Below, in pieces: positions 40,607 to 52,220 of a stretch of 64,000 nucleotides of DNA (the stretch's first letter is position 1; every line of letters begins with the position of its first letter). This DNA is from Providencia rettgeri (GTDB taxonomy: Bacteria > Pseudomonadota > Gammaproteobacteria > Enterobacterales > Enterobacteriaceae): NCBI RefSeq assembly GCF_013702265.1, contig NZ_CP059348.1, positions 868,001 through 932,000 on the forward strand. Direction: 5' to 3'. Both the position numbers and the translations under genes were made by a program. Below the pieces are notes generated by a model, which was not told the origin of the DNA, did not search any database, and was given only the letters and a program-made list of their open reading frames with translations.

Positions 40607-42373
40607 TTAATTCACACCCACTGCACTGCCTGCAGGGCGGCGAACATCGTTGGAGCCGTAAATAAAGCCTTCACGGACTTTGCCAGAAACAGCAGAGTCG
40701 TTGCCGGAAGATTTCGCGCTCACACCCGCACCGTTAGGAATACCGATCATAATTAGCTCAGCAGCGCCCCATGGGGTCTGCTCCACCATCTTATAACCCA
40801 TCTTATCGAGTAGCGCTAAACTGTCTTTAGAGACACCGCGTTGCTCATAATAAACCTCGTCTGGCAGCCATTGATGGTGAATGCGAGGGGCATTCACCGC
40901 TTCTTGTGGCGGCATGCCATGGTCAATAATGTTTAATGCGGTTTGCAAGGTAATCGAAATGATCCTTGAGCCTCCCGGTGAGCCGAGTACTAAGAAGACT
41001 TTACCGTCTTTAGTGACAATTGTCGGGCTCATTGATGATAGTGGGCGCTTACCGGGGGCGATAGAGTTTCTTTCCCCTTGCACTAGCCCATACAGATTTT
41101 TCTCGCCAACTTTGGTGGTGAAATCATCCATTTCATCATTCAGGAAGAAACCTGTACCCGGCGGGATCACCACTGAACCAAATCGACCATTAATTGTATA
41201 AGTGGTTGAAACAGCATTACCTTTGTCATCCACAACAGAATAATGGGTGGTTTCCGGTTTTTCGTGAGGCCCTATTCCTGGTTGGACTTCAGTGGATGGT
41301 GTCGCTTTATTTGGCACAATCTCTTTGCGCAGATCAGCGGCGTACTGTTTGCTGAGCAGTTTACCAGTCGGATTATCCACAAATGCAGGGTCGCCTAAGA
41401 ATGTATTGCGATCCATATAAGCGTGGCGCATCGCCTCTGTTAGCGTATGAATGTATTCAGCGGAGTTGAAGCCCATCTCTTTGAGATCATAACCTTCTAA
41501 AATATTGAGGGTTTCGCAGATAGTTACGCCACCCGAACTTGGTGGTGGCGCAGAGATAAATTTGTAACCACGGTAGGTACAGCTAACAGGAGTGGTATCT
41601 GAAATGGAGTAATCAGCAAAGTCTTGAGCTGTTAGGATCCCGCCATTTTTCTTCGATGCGGCTTCTACGATTTTAGGGATATCTCCTTCATAGAATGCAA
41701 CAGGGCCTTTATTGGCGATTTTTTCCAGTGTGTTTGCCAAATCGGTTTGTACCAGTAAGTCTCCCGGTTGGTAAGCACTTCCATCCGGTTTTAAGAAAAT
41801 CCGAGCAACTTCGGGGTCTTGTTTGAAGCGTTCAGTCGTGGTGTCAAGCACGTCAGTATCGCCACGGGTTAGGACAAAGCCTTCTCGAGCGAGTTTAATG
41901 GCGGGTGCCATGACTTGCTGGCGGCTCATGGTGCCGTATTTTTCAAGGGCATAATCTAAGCCTTTCACTGTACCCGGCACACCTGATGCGAGGTAGCCAT
42001 ATAAGCTGGCATCTTTGATAAGTTTGCCATCTTTATCTAAATACATATCGGCGCTGGCAGCTTTCGGCGCTGTTTCTCGGAAGTTAATAAAGATATCTTT
42101 GCCATCCGCGAGGTGCAGCGTCATAAAACCACCGCCACCAATATTGCCACAGCAAGGGTTAACAACGGCTTGGGCATAACCGACTGCTACCGCTGCATCC
42201 ACCGCATTTCCTCCGGCTTTTAAAATGTCAGCACCAATTTGTGACGCGAGGTGTTGAGAGGAGACAACCATGCCTTTTGTTGCTTCAACGGCAGGTTCGG
42301 AAGCGGCATAAAGTTGACTTGAAGTTAGCAACGAAATCAGTAGTAAAGAGGGGCGCCATGCATTTTTTATCAT
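40607..42373 (-). CDS. ggt: Gamma-glutamyltranspeptidase
   Basis: Periplasmic Ntn-hydrolase that cleaves and transfers the gamma-glutamyl group of glutathione. Start placed at 42373, where GGGAG lies seven bases upstream and a signal peptide begins (MIKNAWRPSLLLISLLTSS, cleaved near LYA-AS); a longer frame to 42421 is less likely. The proenzyme self-cleaves before T375 in PETTHYSVVD. NINxR-type and SSMSPTI, GSPGGSRII motifs of the active site are present. Length 588. Confidence 0.95.
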   Translation of the reverse strand: MIKNAWRPSLLLISLLTSSQLYAASEPAVEATKGMVVSSQHLASQIGADILKAGGNAVDAAVAVGYAQAVVNPCCGNIGGGGFMTLHLADGKDIFINFRETAPKAASADMYLDKDGKLIKDASLYGYLASGVPGTVKGLDYALEKYGTMSRQQVMAPAIKLAREGFVLTRGDTDVLDTTTERFKQDPEVARIFLKPDGSAYQPGDLLVQTDLANTLEKIANKGPVAFYEGDIPKIVEAASKKNGGILTAQDFADYSISDTTPVSCTYRGYKFISAPPPSSGGVTICETLNILEGYDLKEMGFNSAEYIHTLTEAMRHAYMDRNTFLGDPAFVDNPTGKLLSKQYAADLRKEIVPNKATPSTEVQPGIGPHEKPETTHYSVVDDKGNAVSTTYTINGRFGSVVIPPGTGFFLNDEMDDFTTKVGEKNLYGLVQGERNSIAPGKRPLSSMSPTIVTKDGKVFLVLGSPGGSRIISITLQTALNIIDHGMPPQEAVNAPRIHHQWLPDEVYYEQRGVSKDSLALLDKMGYKMVEQTPWGAAELIMIGIPNGAGVSAKSSGNDSAVSGKVREGFIYGSNDVRRPAGSAVGVN

Positions 42374-42537
42374 TGGTATCTCCCGATTTAGTGAAGGAAG
42401 TAACGCGTAGATGTAATACAAATAAATAATTTGTTAAATATTTGTATCACCAAGATATAGCATGAATGATTTGAAGGGCTGAATAACAAAAGTGAAAAAG
42501 TGTTAACGCGGTAGGAAAAATTTTAGATAGGCATAGA

Positions 42538-42566
42538 TATAGAAATGCCGGCATTAAGCCGGCACT
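42538..42566 (-). terminator. Terminator after the peroxiredoxin gene
   Basis: TGCCGGC (42546-42552), loop ATTAA, GCCGGCA (42558-42564). On the minus strand the stem is followed by TTTCTAT, a weak U-run. Confidence 0.65.
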
Positions 42567-42586
42567 TGGAAACTTAACAGGTCAAA

Positions 42587-43189
42587 TTACAGACCAGTTG
42601 CGTTCTTAGTCAGGTAAGCAGCAACGCCTTTTGGAGATGCGTTCATGCCTTCTTTGCCTTTTTCCCACTGAGCTGGGCAAACATCACCGTGCTCTTCGTG
42701 GAATTGCAGCGCGTCAACCATACGCAGCATTTCGTCGATGTTACGGCCTAATGGCAGGTCGTTAACCACTTGGTGACGAACAACACCGTTTTTGTCAACT
42801 AAGAAAGAACCACGCAGAGCAACGCCCGCTTCTGGGTGCTCGATGCCGTAAGCTTTCATGATGTCGCGTTTGATATCAGCAACCATCGGGTATTTAACTT
42901 CACCGATACCGCCGTTATCAACAGGAGTTTTACGCCATGCGTTATGAACGAATTCTGAGTCGAAAGAAACACCAACAATTTCTACGCCGCGTTTTTTGAA
43001 CTCTTCATAGCGGTGGTCGAATGCAATCAGTTCTGAAGGACATACAAAAGTGAAGTCCATTGGCCAGAAGAAGATCACAGCTGGGCGACCGTTCAGGTGT
43101 TTTTTCAGGTTGAAGTTTTCAACGATTTCACCATTACCAAGAACAGCTGCAGCAGTAAAGTCAGGGGCTTGACGTGTAACCAGAACCAT
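42587..43189 (-). CDS. tsaA: Typical 2-Cys peroxiredoxin (AhpC/TSA family)
   Basis: Cytoplasmic thiol peroxidase reducing H2O2 and organic hydroperoxides. The peroxidatic cysteine is C50 in FTFVCPSE and the resolving cysteine C171 in GDVCPAQW. The C-terminal YLTKN segment corresponds to the YF-type tail seen in sensitive Prx1 enzymes. Length 200. The same gene lies next to acpH-queA in Salmonella as tsaA; it is distinct from the ahpCF operon protein, and no ahpF is nearby. An OxyR-like site lies upstream, in keeping with peroxide induction. Confidence 0.92.
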   Translation of the reverse strand: MVLVTRQAPDFTAAAVLGNGEIVENFNLKKHLNGRPAVIFFWPMDFTFVCPSELIAFDHRYEEFKKRGVEIVGVSFDSEFVHNAWRKTPVDNGGIGEVKYPMVADIKRDIMKAYGIEHPEAGVALRGSFLVDKNGVVRHQVVNDLPLGRNIDEMLRMVDALQFHEEHGDVCPAQWEKGKEGMNASPKGVAAYLTKNATGL

Positions 43190-43312
43190 AATGTACTCCT
43201 ATGAGTTTTAAGGGTTTCTATCTCCGCAATCGAAATGGGGCATGCGGATAAATATAACCTAAGGATAAGGTTTTATCCTTGGAGAATAAAGACATTAAAA
43301 CCAATCAATATG

Positions 43313-43349
43313 ATAGCTTTTACCTATCAATGGTATCAATTTGGCAGAT
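43313..43349 (-). promoter_or_regulatory. Candidate OxyR site upstream of the peroxiredoxin
   Basis: ATAG-N7-CTAT (43313-43327) is a perfect half of the OxyR consensus. After seven bases a degenerate half follows (ATCA-N7-AGAT, 43335-43349). It lies about 125-160 bases before the start of the 2-Cys peroxiredoxin gene. Confidence 0.5.
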
Positions 43350-43395
43350 TAATATCAATAAGATAGTTTTATTCCATTAAAGTGCAAGTTTTAAT

Positions 43396-44007
43396 TTATT
43401 CGGATGCACGTAATGTGAACTCTTGGGCAAAAAGTTGCTGTTTTGCCGTCTCAATCATTTGAGGATAAAACTGAAAGAAAATATGTTCAAGTTCTAGATA
43501 ATTAAGCAAAAAATCATCAAATGAGCCACTAAGGGCCGCGAGTTTTGGACGGCGCCTTGCCATGCCATTAAGTGACTTACCTATGTACGCTTTTTCTGCG
43601 TATCGCGTCAGCCATTGCTGAGGCCAGAGATACTCATTTAACTCTTGAAATTTTTCAGGGGTATGACACAAATCCGGTTCAATGGTTTGCCTGGAAAAAA
43701 ACACAAAATCAGAGAGTGAATGTGAGGGAACGAGACGTTCCCAATGCAGAGAAAGAAAATGATCCCAGACTAAATCTAAGGTGATAGGCGCGACTCGGCG
43801 GTATTCTTCGCGAAATAGCTGGCGCGCTTGCTTCACGAGCGGATGGGTATCTGTAATTCTATCTACGGCTCTGTGCATACGGATCCCTGCAACCACATCT
43901 GGTGAGTAATCTCCCGCAGGGTTACCGCGTACGTAGTCCGCCATCATGTTTCCCAATAGGGAGCTTTTGGCAAGATAGGCTAGGTGAAGATGAGCAAGAT
44001 AGTTCAT
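43396..44007 (-). CDS. acpH: Acyl carrier protein phosphodiesterase
   Basis: Removes 4'-phosphopantetheine from ACP (HD-like hydrolase fold). MNYLAHLHLAYLAKSSLLGN at the start, GIRMHRAVDRITDTHP near residue 41 and RVAPITLDLVWDHFLSLHW near 71 supply the metal-binding His/Asp residues. Length 203 versus 193 in E. coli. Divergent from queA, as in E. coli. Confidence 0.94.
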   Translation of the reverse strand: MNYLAHLHLAYLAKSSLLGNMMADYVRGNPAGDYSPDVVAGIRMHRAVDRITDTHPLVKQARQLFREEYRRVAPITLDLVWDHFLSLHWERLVPSHSLSDFVFFSRQTIEPDLCHTPEKFQELNEYLWPQQWLTRYAEKAYIGKSLNGMARRRPKLAALSGSFDDFLLNYLELEHIFFQFYPQMIETAKQQLFAQEFTLRASE

Positions 44008-44200
44008 GGCGGTACTATAAACGAAAAATATCAGAAACGAAAAAATGAAAGAAAAAAGAGTGCAGACACATTCCGTGCTGTTTCAGAAAATATTTGCATA
44101 ATATTGGTTCTTTTTTATACAAAATGGCGCTTATTTCTTGCGCCAAAGGCAGTGCAGCACTAGACTAGTCGCCTTATTTTTTTAGATTGATGTCAATACA

Positions 44201-45283
44201 ATGCGTGTATCCGATTTTACTTTTGAATTACCAGAAGAACTTATTGCCCACTATCCTCAGGCTGAGCGTAGTTCATGTCGCTTACTTGGTCTTGATGGTG
44301 CCACGGGACAGCTCACGCATGGTGTGTTTACCGATATTCTTGAAAAATTGGAGCCGGGGGATTTGCTAGTGTTCAACAACACTCGCGTGATCCCTGCTAG
44401 ATTGTTCGGTCGTAAAGCGAGCGGCGGTAAAATTGAGGTTTTGATTGAGCGTATGCTCGATGAACATCGTGTTTTGGCTCATGTTAGAGCCTCTAAAGCA
44501 CCAAAAGAGGGTGCTGCGCTGCTACTGGGTGAAGATGAAAGTGTGAATGCGACGATGGTCGCTCGTCACGGTGCACTGTTTGAGCTGCGCTTTGATGATG
44601 CGCGCGATGTGTTAAGCATTCTGAACCAAATTGGGCACATGCCATTACCACCTTATATCGACCGTCCAGATGAAGAGTCTGATAAAGAGCTATATCAAAC
44701 CGTGTATAGCCAGCGTCCGGGCGCGGTTGCTGCACCAACAGCAGGTTTGCACTTTGATGAGCCTTTATTAGAAGCATTACGCCAAAAAGGCGTTGAGATG
44801 GCATTCGTGACATTGCATGTCGGGGCGGGAACGTTCCAACCGGTGCGTGTTGATTCCATCGAAGACCATATTATGCACTCTGAATATGCAGAGGTTCCGC
44901 AAGAGGTGGTCGATGCAGTGTTAGCGTGTAAAGCGCGTGGAAATCGTGTGATTGCCGTGGGAACAACGTCTGTTCGTTCACTGGAAAGTGCCGCGAAAGC
45001 CAGCCAAGATGCTTTAATTGCTCCATTCTTTGACGATACCCAGATATTTATTTATCCGGGTTATGAATATCAAGTGATTGATGCCCTGATCACTAACTTC
45101 CACTTACCAGAATCCACATTAATTATGTTGGTCTCTGCGTTTGCGGGATATCAAAACACCATGCAAGCCTATAAAGAAGCCGTTGAGCAAAAATACCGTT
45201 TCTTTAGTTATGGTGATGCCATGTTTATTACGCCAAATGCTAATGCTCGTTTTGAGCAAGTCGGCTCGGCAGAACAAGAATAA
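44201..45283 (+). CDS. queA: tRNA preQ1(34) S-adenosylmethionine ribosyltransferase-isomerase
   Basis: Transfers and isomerises the ribosyl part of SAM to preQ1-modified tRNA, giving epoxyqueuosine. [35 protein letters not shown] and [18 protein letters not shown] are signature segments. Length 360. First gene of the queA-tgt-yajC-secD-secF cluster; tgt, which inserts preQ1, follows after 75 bases. Confidence 0.97.
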   Translation: MRVSDFTFELPEELIAHYPQAERSSCRLLGLDGATGQLTHGVFTDILEKLEPGDLLVFNNTRVIPARLFGRKASGGKIEVLIERMLDEHRVLAHVRASKAPKEGAALLLGEDESVNATMVARHGALFELRFDDARDVLSILNQIGHMPLPPYIDRPDEESDKELYQTVYSQRPGAVAAPTAGLHFDEPLLEALRQKGVEMAFVTLHVGAGTFQPVRVDSIEDHIMHSEYAEVPQEVVDAVLACKARGNRVIAVGTTSVRSLESAAKASQDALIAPFFDDTQIFIYPGYEYQVIDALITNFHLPESTLIMLVSAFAGYQNTMQAYKEAVEQKYRFFSYGDAMFITPNANARFEQVGSAEQE

Positions 45284-45355
45284 GTGGCGGCGTAGCTGCT
45301 CGCTTAGATTCAGTAACCAATAGCACCAGACTGTTTTTCTGATGCTAGGAGATAA

Positions 45356-46486
<1,131 letters not shown>

Positions 46487-46496
46487 ATTTAAAGTG

Positions 46497-46540
46497 CGAA
46501 GTTAGCCCGAACTGTGTAGCATATCGGGCTGTACCCTTCG
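46497..46540 (+). other. Hairpin between tgt and yajC
   Basis: Inner stem AGCCCGA (46504-46510) / TCGGGCT (46524-46530) within outer CGAAG / CTTCG (46497-46501 and 46536-46540). There is no U-run, so it may act as an mRNA end-protecting or regulatory stem between the tRNA-modification and secretion genes. Confidence 0.5.
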
Positions 46541-46702
46541 TTCTTGCAGCTGATTGTGGTTATTGGCATCAGCCAAAAGAATTATTTAGTGCAAATTATG
46601 GTTTTTAGTTCTAGTTATATGAAGGTTTGATGTATTTTATGTAACTTGAACTAGTTAAAGTGTAAGTTTGAAATTGCTTTCAATAACAATGAGGAAAGTT
46701 GA

Positions 46703-47035
46703 ATGAGTTTTTTTATTTCTGAAGCAGCGGCATCAGCAGGCGCACCCGCTCAAGGTAGCCCGTACTCTCTGATTATTATGCTGGTTGTTTTCGCGCTGAT
46801 TTTCTATTTCATGATCCTACGTCCACAGCAAAAACGTGCTAAAGATCACCGTAAACTGATGGAATCAATCGCTAAAGGTGATGAAGTTTTAACCACTGGT
46901 GGTTTGATCGGTCGTGTGACTAAAGTGTCTGAAACAGGTTATGTTGTTCTTGAGCTGAGTGAGAACACTGAAGTAACTATCAAACGTGATTTCGTTGCTG
47001 CTGTTCTACCTAAAGGCACAATGAAAGCAATCTAA
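46703..47035 (+). CDS. yajC: Sec translocon accessory protein YajC
   Basis: Small inner-membrane protein of the SecDF-YajC complex. One membrane helix (about residues 19-41, SLIIMLVVFALIFYFMILRP) is followed by a basic cytoplasmic domain with GDEVLTTGGLIGRV. Length 110. GAGGAAAG precedes the ATG. secD starts 27 bases downstream. Confidence 0.97.
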   Translation: MSFFISEAAASAGAPAQGSPYSLIIMLVVFALIFYFMILRPQQKRAKDHRKLMESIAKGDEVLTTGGLIGRVTKVSETGYVVLELSENTEVTIKRDFVAAVLPKGTMKAI

Positions 47036-47062
47036 TTCTGAATTTTCCCGAAGGGAACTGCC

Positions 47063-48910
47063 GTGCTAAACCGTTATCCTTTATGGAAGTATCTGATGTT
47101 GATCACTGCGATCCTCATCGGTTTGCTGTATGCACTTCCAAACCTATATGGTGAGGATCCGGCTGTTCAGATCACTGGCGTGCGGGGAACCGCCGCCAAT
47201 GAACAAACGCTGATCCAAGTCCAAAAAGCTTTAGAAACAGACAAAATTCAGAGCAAATCTGTTGCTCTCGAAAATGGGGCAATTTTAGCCCGTTTCAACA
47301 ACTCTGACGTTCAGTTACGTGCTCGTGAAGTCATCATGAATGCACTGGGTGACCAGTATGTTGTTGCATTAAACCTTGCACCTGCTACACCAAAATGGCT
47401 TGAAGCTCTCGGTGGTGAACCGATGAAGCTGGGTCTGGACTTACGTGGTGGGGTTCACTTCCTGATGGAAGTAGATATGGACACTGCATTAGGTAAATTG
47501 CAGGAACAAAACATGGATGGTTTGCGTAATGACTTGCGCCAAGCAGGTATTGCGTACTCTTCTATTCGTAAAGGCAGTGATTACAGCGTCGAAGTTCGCT
47601 TCCGTAACGCTGATGATCGCAGTCTTGCTGAGAAAACACTGGCGCGTAAATACCCAGACTTAGTGTTTTCTGACGGCAGCGATAACACCATGATTGCTGT
47701 TATGACAGATGAGCGCTTACGTGAAGCGCGTAACTATGCTGTCTCTCAAAACATCACGATCATTCGTAACCGTGTTAACCAATTAGGTGTTGCTGAACCA
47801 CTGGTTCAACGCCAAGGTGCGGATCGCATTGTTGTTGAATTACCGGGTATCCAAGATACTGCGCGTGCAAAAGAAATCTTAGGTGCAACTGCAACCTTAG
47901 AATTCCGCTTAGTGAATACTGGCGTAGATAGCGCAGCGGCAGAAAGTGGACGAATTCCGGGTGACTCAGAGCTTAAATCTGATCGTAATGGCGTGCCTTA
48001 TGTTCTGTATAAGCGTGTTGTCTTAACGGGTGACCATATCACCGATTCTACATCTGAAACCGATGAAAATGGTTATCCGCAAGTGAGTATTAGCCTTGAT
48101 AGTGCCGGTGGCTCAATCATGTCTGACTTTACTCGTGACAACCAAGACAAGCTGATGGCAACCCTGTTTGTTGAATACAAAGACAGTGGTAAAAAAGATG
48201 CTGCAGGTCGAGCGATTTTAGTTAAAGATGAAAAAGTGATTAACGCCGCGCGTATCCAAGCTCGTTTCGGTAGCAAATTCCGTATTACGGGAATTGATAA
48301 CGCGAACGAAGCGCGTCAATTATCTTTACTGCTGCGTGCGGGTGCATTGATTGCGCCAATCCAAATTGTTGAAGAGCGTACTATCGGTCCAACATTGGGT
48401 ATGCAAAACATCGAGCAAGGTCTGAAAGCGTGTATCGCGGGTCTGTTAGCCTCTATCCTGTTTATGATTATTTACTATCGTAAATTTGGTCTGATTGCGA
48501 GTAGTGCTCTGATGGCTAACCTGGTCTTAATCGTGGGTGTGATGTCTCTGTTACCAGGGGCGACGCTAACCATGCCAGGTATTGCCGGTATCGTCCTAAC
48601 CCTTGCGGTTGCCGTCGATGCCAACGTTCTAATAAACGAACGTATCAAAGAAGAACTTCGCAATGGACGCTCAGTGCAACAAGCGATCCACGAAGGGTAT
48701 AAAGGCGCCTTCTCAAGTATTACCGACGCAAACTTAACGACCTTAATCACCGCAATTATTCTGTATGCAGTGGGTACTGGTTCGATTAAAGGCTTTGCGA
48801 TCACGACAGCGATTGGTGTCGCAACCTCTATGTTTACAGCTATTGTTGGTACACGTGCAATCGTGAACCTGCTATACGGCGGTAAACGTATTAACAAGCT
48901 GTCAATTTAA
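47063..48910 (+). CDS. secD: Protein translocase subunit SecD
   Basis: Proton-motive-force-driven export factor. The start is GTG at 47063 with AAGGGA upstream. One N-terminal membrane helix precedes a large periplasmic region (P1 head), with [16 protein letters not shown] near residue 124, and five C-terminal helices including [24 protein letters not shown]. Length 615. secF follows after 10 bases. Confidence 0.98.
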   Translation: MLNRYPLWKYLMLITAILIGLLYALPNLYGEDPAVQITGVRGTAANEQTLIQVQKALETDKIQSKSVALENGAILARFNNSDVQLRAREVIMNALGDQYVVALNLAPATPKWLEALGGEPMKLGLDLRGGVHFLMEVDMDTALGKLQEQNMDGLRNDLRQAGIAYSSIRKGSDYSVEVRFRNADDRSLAEKTLARKYPDLVFSDGSDNTMIAVMTDERLREARNYAVSQNITIIRNRVNQLGVAEPLVQRQGADRIVVELPGIQDTARAKEILGATATLEFRLVNTGVDSAAAESGRIPGDSELKSDRNGVPYVLYKRVVLTGDHITDSTSETDENGYPQVSISLDSAGGSIMSDFTRDNQDKLMATLFVEYKDSGKKDAAGRAILVKDEKVINAARIQARFGSKFRITGIDNANEARQLSLLLRAGALIAPIQIVEERTIGPTLGMQNIEQGLKACIAGLLASILFMIIYYRKFGLIASSALMANLVLIVGVMSLLPGATLTMPGIAGIVLTLAVAVDANVLINERIKEELRNGRSVQQAIHEGYKGAFSSITDANLTTLITAIILYAVGTGSIKGFAITTAIGVATSMFTAIVGTRAIVNLLYGGKRINKLSI

Positions 48911-48920
48911 GGAGCACGTT

Positions 48921-49889
48921 GTGGCACAGGATTATACTGTTGAACAATTGAACTATGGCCGTAAAGTCTATGACTTCATGCGCTGGGACAACGTTGCCTT
49001 TAGCATTTCTATCGTTTTACTGATCGCTTCTTGCGTGATTATCGGTGTGAAAGGCTTTAACTGGGGACTTGATTTTACGGGCGGTACCGTCATTGAAATC
49101 AACCTGAGTCAGCCTGCTGATTTGGATAAAATTCGTGATAGCCTGTCTAACTCGAATCATAAAGATCCATTAATCCAAAACTTTGGTAGCAGCCGAGACA
49201 TCATGATCCGTTTACCGCCAGTTGAAGGCGTAGCGGGTCAAGAAGTCGGTAAAGAGATCATTACTATCATCAATAAAAACGTTGATGAGCAAGCGACGGT
49301 TAAGCGTATTGAATTCGTAGGACCAAGCGTAGGTGCTGAGTTAGCACAAACAGGGGCATTAGCGTTATTAACAGCGCTTATCTGTATCCTGATCTACGTT
49401 GGTTTCCGTTTCGAATGGCGTTTAGCGGCGGGTGCCGTACTGTCACTGGCTCACGACGTGGTGATCACCTTAGGTATTCTGTCTCTATTCCACATTGAGA
49501 TTGATATGACCATCGTGGCGTCATTGATGTCAGTTATCGGTTACTCCCTTAACGATAGTATCGTGGTATCTGACCGTATCCGTGAAAACTTCCGTAAGAT
49601 CCGTCGCGGTACACCGTACGAAATCATGAACGTCTCTTTGACCCAAACATTGAGCCGTACCATCATGACATCAGCAACGACATTATTAGTGGTTCTGATG
49701 CTGTACCTGTTTGGTGGCGCGATGTTAGAAGGCTTCTCACTGGTTATGTTAATCGGTGTGACAATTGGTACGATTTCATCTATCTACGTGGCTTCTGCAT
49801 TAGCACTGAAGATGGGTATGAAGCGTGAGCACTTAATTCAGGCGAAAGTCGAGAAAGAAGGCGCAGACCAAGAGTCTTTATTACCATAA
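48921..49889 (+). CDS. secF: Protein translocase subunit SecF
   Basis: Partner of SecD in an RND-like export complex. The start is GTG at 48921 with AAGGAG immediately upstream. Six membrane segments, with [12 protein letters not shown] near residue 49 and the helix motif [23 protein letters not shown]. Length 322. Last gene of the cluster, followed by a strong terminator. Confidence 0.98.
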   Translation: MAQDYTVEQLNYGRKVYDFMRWDNVAFSISIVLLIASCVIIGVKGFNWGLDFTGGTVIEINLSQPADLDKIRDSLSNSNHKDPLIQNFGSSRDIMIRLPPVEGVAGQEVGKEIITIINKNVDEQATVKRIEFVGPSVGAELAQTGALALLTALICILIYVGFRFEWRLAAGAVLSLAHDVVITLGILSLFHIEIDMTIVASLMSVIGYSLNDSIVVSDRIRENFRKIRRGTPYEIMNVSLTQTLSRTIMTSATTLLVVLMLYLFGGAMLEGFSLVMLIGVTIGTISSIYVASALALKMGMKREHLIQAKVEKEGADQESLLP

Positions 49890-49913
49890 CGAATACAGGC
49901 ATTCGTGTCTCAT

Positions 49914-49951
49914 AAACACCCTGAGGATAAATAATCCTCAGGGTGTTTTTC
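49914..49951 (+). terminator. Terminator after secF
   Basis: AAACACCCTGAGGAT (49914-49928) pairs perfectly with ATCCTCAGGGTGTTT (49934-49948), 15 bp with a five-base loop, then T. Confidence 0.95.
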
Positions 49952-50004
49952 ATTTCAGGTCTGAGTTACACTATCTACCCTATAAAATAGAATCAGGAAT
50001 TCCT

Positions 50005-50454
50005 ATGCATTGCCCATTTTGCTCAGCTGTAGATACGAAAGTGATTGACTCGCGTCTGGTTGGTGAAGGCTCACAAGTGCGCAGGCGCCGCCAGTGTTTG
50101 GTTTGCCATGAACGCTTCACCACATTTGAAGTGGCGGAACTTGTTATGCCTCGGGTAATTAAAAGTGACGACATTCGCGAACCTTTCGATGAAGAAAAGC
50201 TCAACCGAGGCATGTTGAAAGCCTTAGAAAAACGTCCTGTCAGTTCCGATGCTATCGATCAAGCCATAATTTCTATTAAATCCCACCTACGAGCGACTGG
50301 CGAGCGTGAAGTTCCCTCTAAGTTGATTGGTAATTTGGTGATGGATGAACTCAAAAAACTCGATAAAGTGGCTTATATTCGCTTTGCCTCTGTCTATCGT
50401 AGTTTTGAAGATGTACGTGAATTTGGCGAAGAAATTGCCAAGTTACAGGACTAA
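50005..50454 (+). CDS. nrdR: Ribonucleotide reductase transcriptional repressor NrdR
   Basis: Represses nrd genes in response to dATP/ATP. A zinc ribbon holds C3, C6, C31 and C34 (HCPFC and QCLVC). An ATP-cone domain runs from about residue 48 to 138 ([17 protein letters not shown]). Length 149 is exact. Starts the nrdR-ribD pair; ribD begins five bases after its stop. Confidence 0.97.
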   Translation: MHCPFCSAVDTKVIDSRLVGEGSQVRRRRQCLVCHERFTTFEVAELVMPRVIKSDDIREPFDEEKLNRGMLKALEKRPVSSDAIDQAIISIKSHLRATGEREVPSKLIGNLVMDELKKLDKVAYIRFASVYRSFEDVREFGEEIAKLQD

Positions 50455-50459
50455 TACCG

Positions 50460-51575
50460 ATGCTTGAACAAGACCATATCTACATGGCCCGAGCCTTTGA
50501 GTTGGCAAAAAAAGGACGTTTTACGACATCACCGAACCCAAATGTGGGTTGCGTGATTGTGCGCGACGGTGAAATTGTCGGCGAGGGCTACCATCAAAAA
50601 GCGGGAGAGCCGCACGCGGAAGTCCATGCACTTCGAATGGCGGGTGATAAAGCGAAAGGCGCCACAGCTTATGTGACCCTTGAGCCTTGTAGCCATCACG
50701 GCCGTACCCCACCTTGTGCAGAAGCGTTAATTAATGCGGGGATCACCCGCGTTGTCGCGGCAATGCAAGACCCTAACCCTCAAGTGGCTGGCCGCGGTTT
50801 ATTTATGTTATCTCAAGCGGGAATAGAAACTGCCAGCAATATTCTGTTGGAAGAAGCCGAGGCACTAAACCGTGGCTTTTTAAAACGCATGCGTACCGCA
50901 TTTCCTTACATTCAATTAAAACTCGCCGCATCATTAGATGGCAAGACCGCATTAGCGAATGGGGAAAGTAAGTGGATCACGAGCCCAGCGGCGCGTAAAG
51001 ATGTTCAAGTGCTGCGCGCTCAAGCTAGTGCTATTTTGAGTACCAGTAATACGGTGCTTGCTGATGATCCTGCTTTGACGGTGCGTTGGAACGAATTACC
51101 TGCGGATGTTCAAGCACAATACCCAGAAGAAAAGCTGCGCCAACCTATTCGTATTGTGTTAGATAGACACAATCGCGTGAAGCCCGAACATAAAGTGACA
51201 CAGTTAGAAGGTGAATGCTGGCTAATCCGCCCAACGCCGGATACCACAGAAACATGGCAGGGCAATGTCGAACAACTTGCTATCCCTGCAGATGATAATG
51301 GCATCGATTTAGTGATTTTGATGATGCAATTAGCGAAACGTAATGTGAATAGTATTTGGGTAGAGGCGGGCGCTAAGCTTGCAGGCTCGTTATTAAAACT
51401 CGGTTTAGTCGACGAACTGATCGTCTATATCGCACCTAAATTACTTGGGGATACTGCACGTGGGTTAGTGAGTCTCCCTGAATTAAGCGCATTATCAGAT
51501 GCGCCTCAATTTGAATTTACTGATGTTGAAAAAGTCGGAAATGACCTTCGCGTCAGGTTACGCCCTGTATGGTAA
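50460..51575 (+). CDS. ribD: Bifunctional riboflavin pyrimidine deaminase/reductase RibD
   Basis: Deaminates and reduces the pyrimidine intermediate of riboflavin synthesis. The N-terminal zinc deaminase has PHAEVHAL (H52, E54) and EPCSHHGRTPPC (C77, C86). The C-terminal reductase starts near residue 147 (FPYIQLKLAASLDGKTAL) and ends with EKVGNDLRVRLRP. Length 371. The SD is the CAGGA overlapping the end of nrdR. Confidence 0.97.
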   Translation: MLEQDHIYMARAFELAKKGRFTTSPNPNVGCVIVRDGEIVGEGYHQKAGEPHAEVHALRMAGDKAKGATAYVTLEPCSHHGRTPPCAEALINAGITRVVAAMQDPNPQVAGRGLFMLSQAGIETASNILLEEAEALNRGFLKRMRTAFPYIQLKLAASLDGKTALANGESKWITSPAARKDVQVLRAQASAILSTSNTVLADDPALTVRWNELPADVQAQYPEEKLRQPIRIVLDRHNRVKPEHKVTQLEGECWLIRPTPDTTETWQGNVEQLAIPADDNGIDLVILMMQLAKRNVNSIWVEAGAKLAGSLLKLGLVDELIVYIAPKLLGDTARGLVSLPELSALSDAPQFEFTDVEKVGNDLRVRLRPVW

Positions 51576-51677
51576 ATGTGTTTTTTTAGCGGTTTGCTGA
51601 AATTCACTCGTACGGTTACCTAAAGAATGTGATAAAATCCGCGCCCCGCGGGTTGTAATTAATATTTGAGGAAGATT

Positions 51678-52151
51678 ATGAACGTAATCAAAGGTGTTGT
51701 TGCTGCGCCAAAAGCGCGTGTTGCTATCGCTATCGCTCGTTTTAACAACTTTATTAATGATAGCCTGCTGGACGGTGCTGTTGACGCGTTAGAGCGTATT
51801 GGCCAAGTTGCTCAAGATAACATCACCGTTGTTTGGGTACCAGGTGCTTATGAATTACCACTGACAGTGAAAGCACTGGTTGAAACCAAAAAATATGATG
51901 CAGTTATCGCATTAGGTACTGTTATTCGTGGCGGTACTGCCCACTTTGAATTTGTTGCAGGTGAGTGCAGCTCAGGTCTGTCTCATGTTGCATTAAATAG
52001 CGAAGTTCCTGTGACTTTCGGTGTATTAACCACTGAAAATATCGAGCAAGCCATTGAGCGTGCTGGTACTAAAGCAGGTAACAAAGGTGCAGAAGCTGCA
52101 CTGACCGCTCTCGAAATGATTAATGTGATTAAAGCTGTAAAAGGCAAATAA
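51678..52151 (+). CDS. ribH: 6,7-dimethyl-8-ribityllumazine synthase
   Basis: Penultimate riboflavin enzyme (called RibE in E. coli nomenclature). Start placed at ATG 51678, with TGAGGAAG at 51667-51674 as the ribosome binding site; a TTG at 51666 would lie within that site. Motifs: [41 protein letters not shown] and [13 protein letters not shown]. Length 157. Upstream of nusB, as in E. coli. Confidence 0.96.
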   Translation: MNVIKGVVAAPKARVAIAIARFNNFINDSLLDGAVDALERIGQVAQDNITVVWVPGAYELPLTVKALVETKKYDAVIALGTVIRGGTAHFEFVAGECSSGLSHVALNSEVPVTFGVLTTENIEQAIERAGTKAGNKGAEAALTALEMINVIKAVKGK

Positions 52152-52158
52152 TGCGCGT

Positions 52159-52204
52159 CATATCTCGGTTCTATGAGTTCGAGATATGCTGTGTAGTTTT
52201 TTTT
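52159..52204 (+). other. Hairpin with delayed T-run between ribH and nusB
   Basis: CATATCTCG (52159-52167) pairs with CGAGATATG (52180-52188). A run of T (52197-52204) begins eight bases after the stem, so this is at best a partial terminator. Confidence 0.45.
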
Positions 52205-52220
52205 ATTTAAGGGGAATCTT

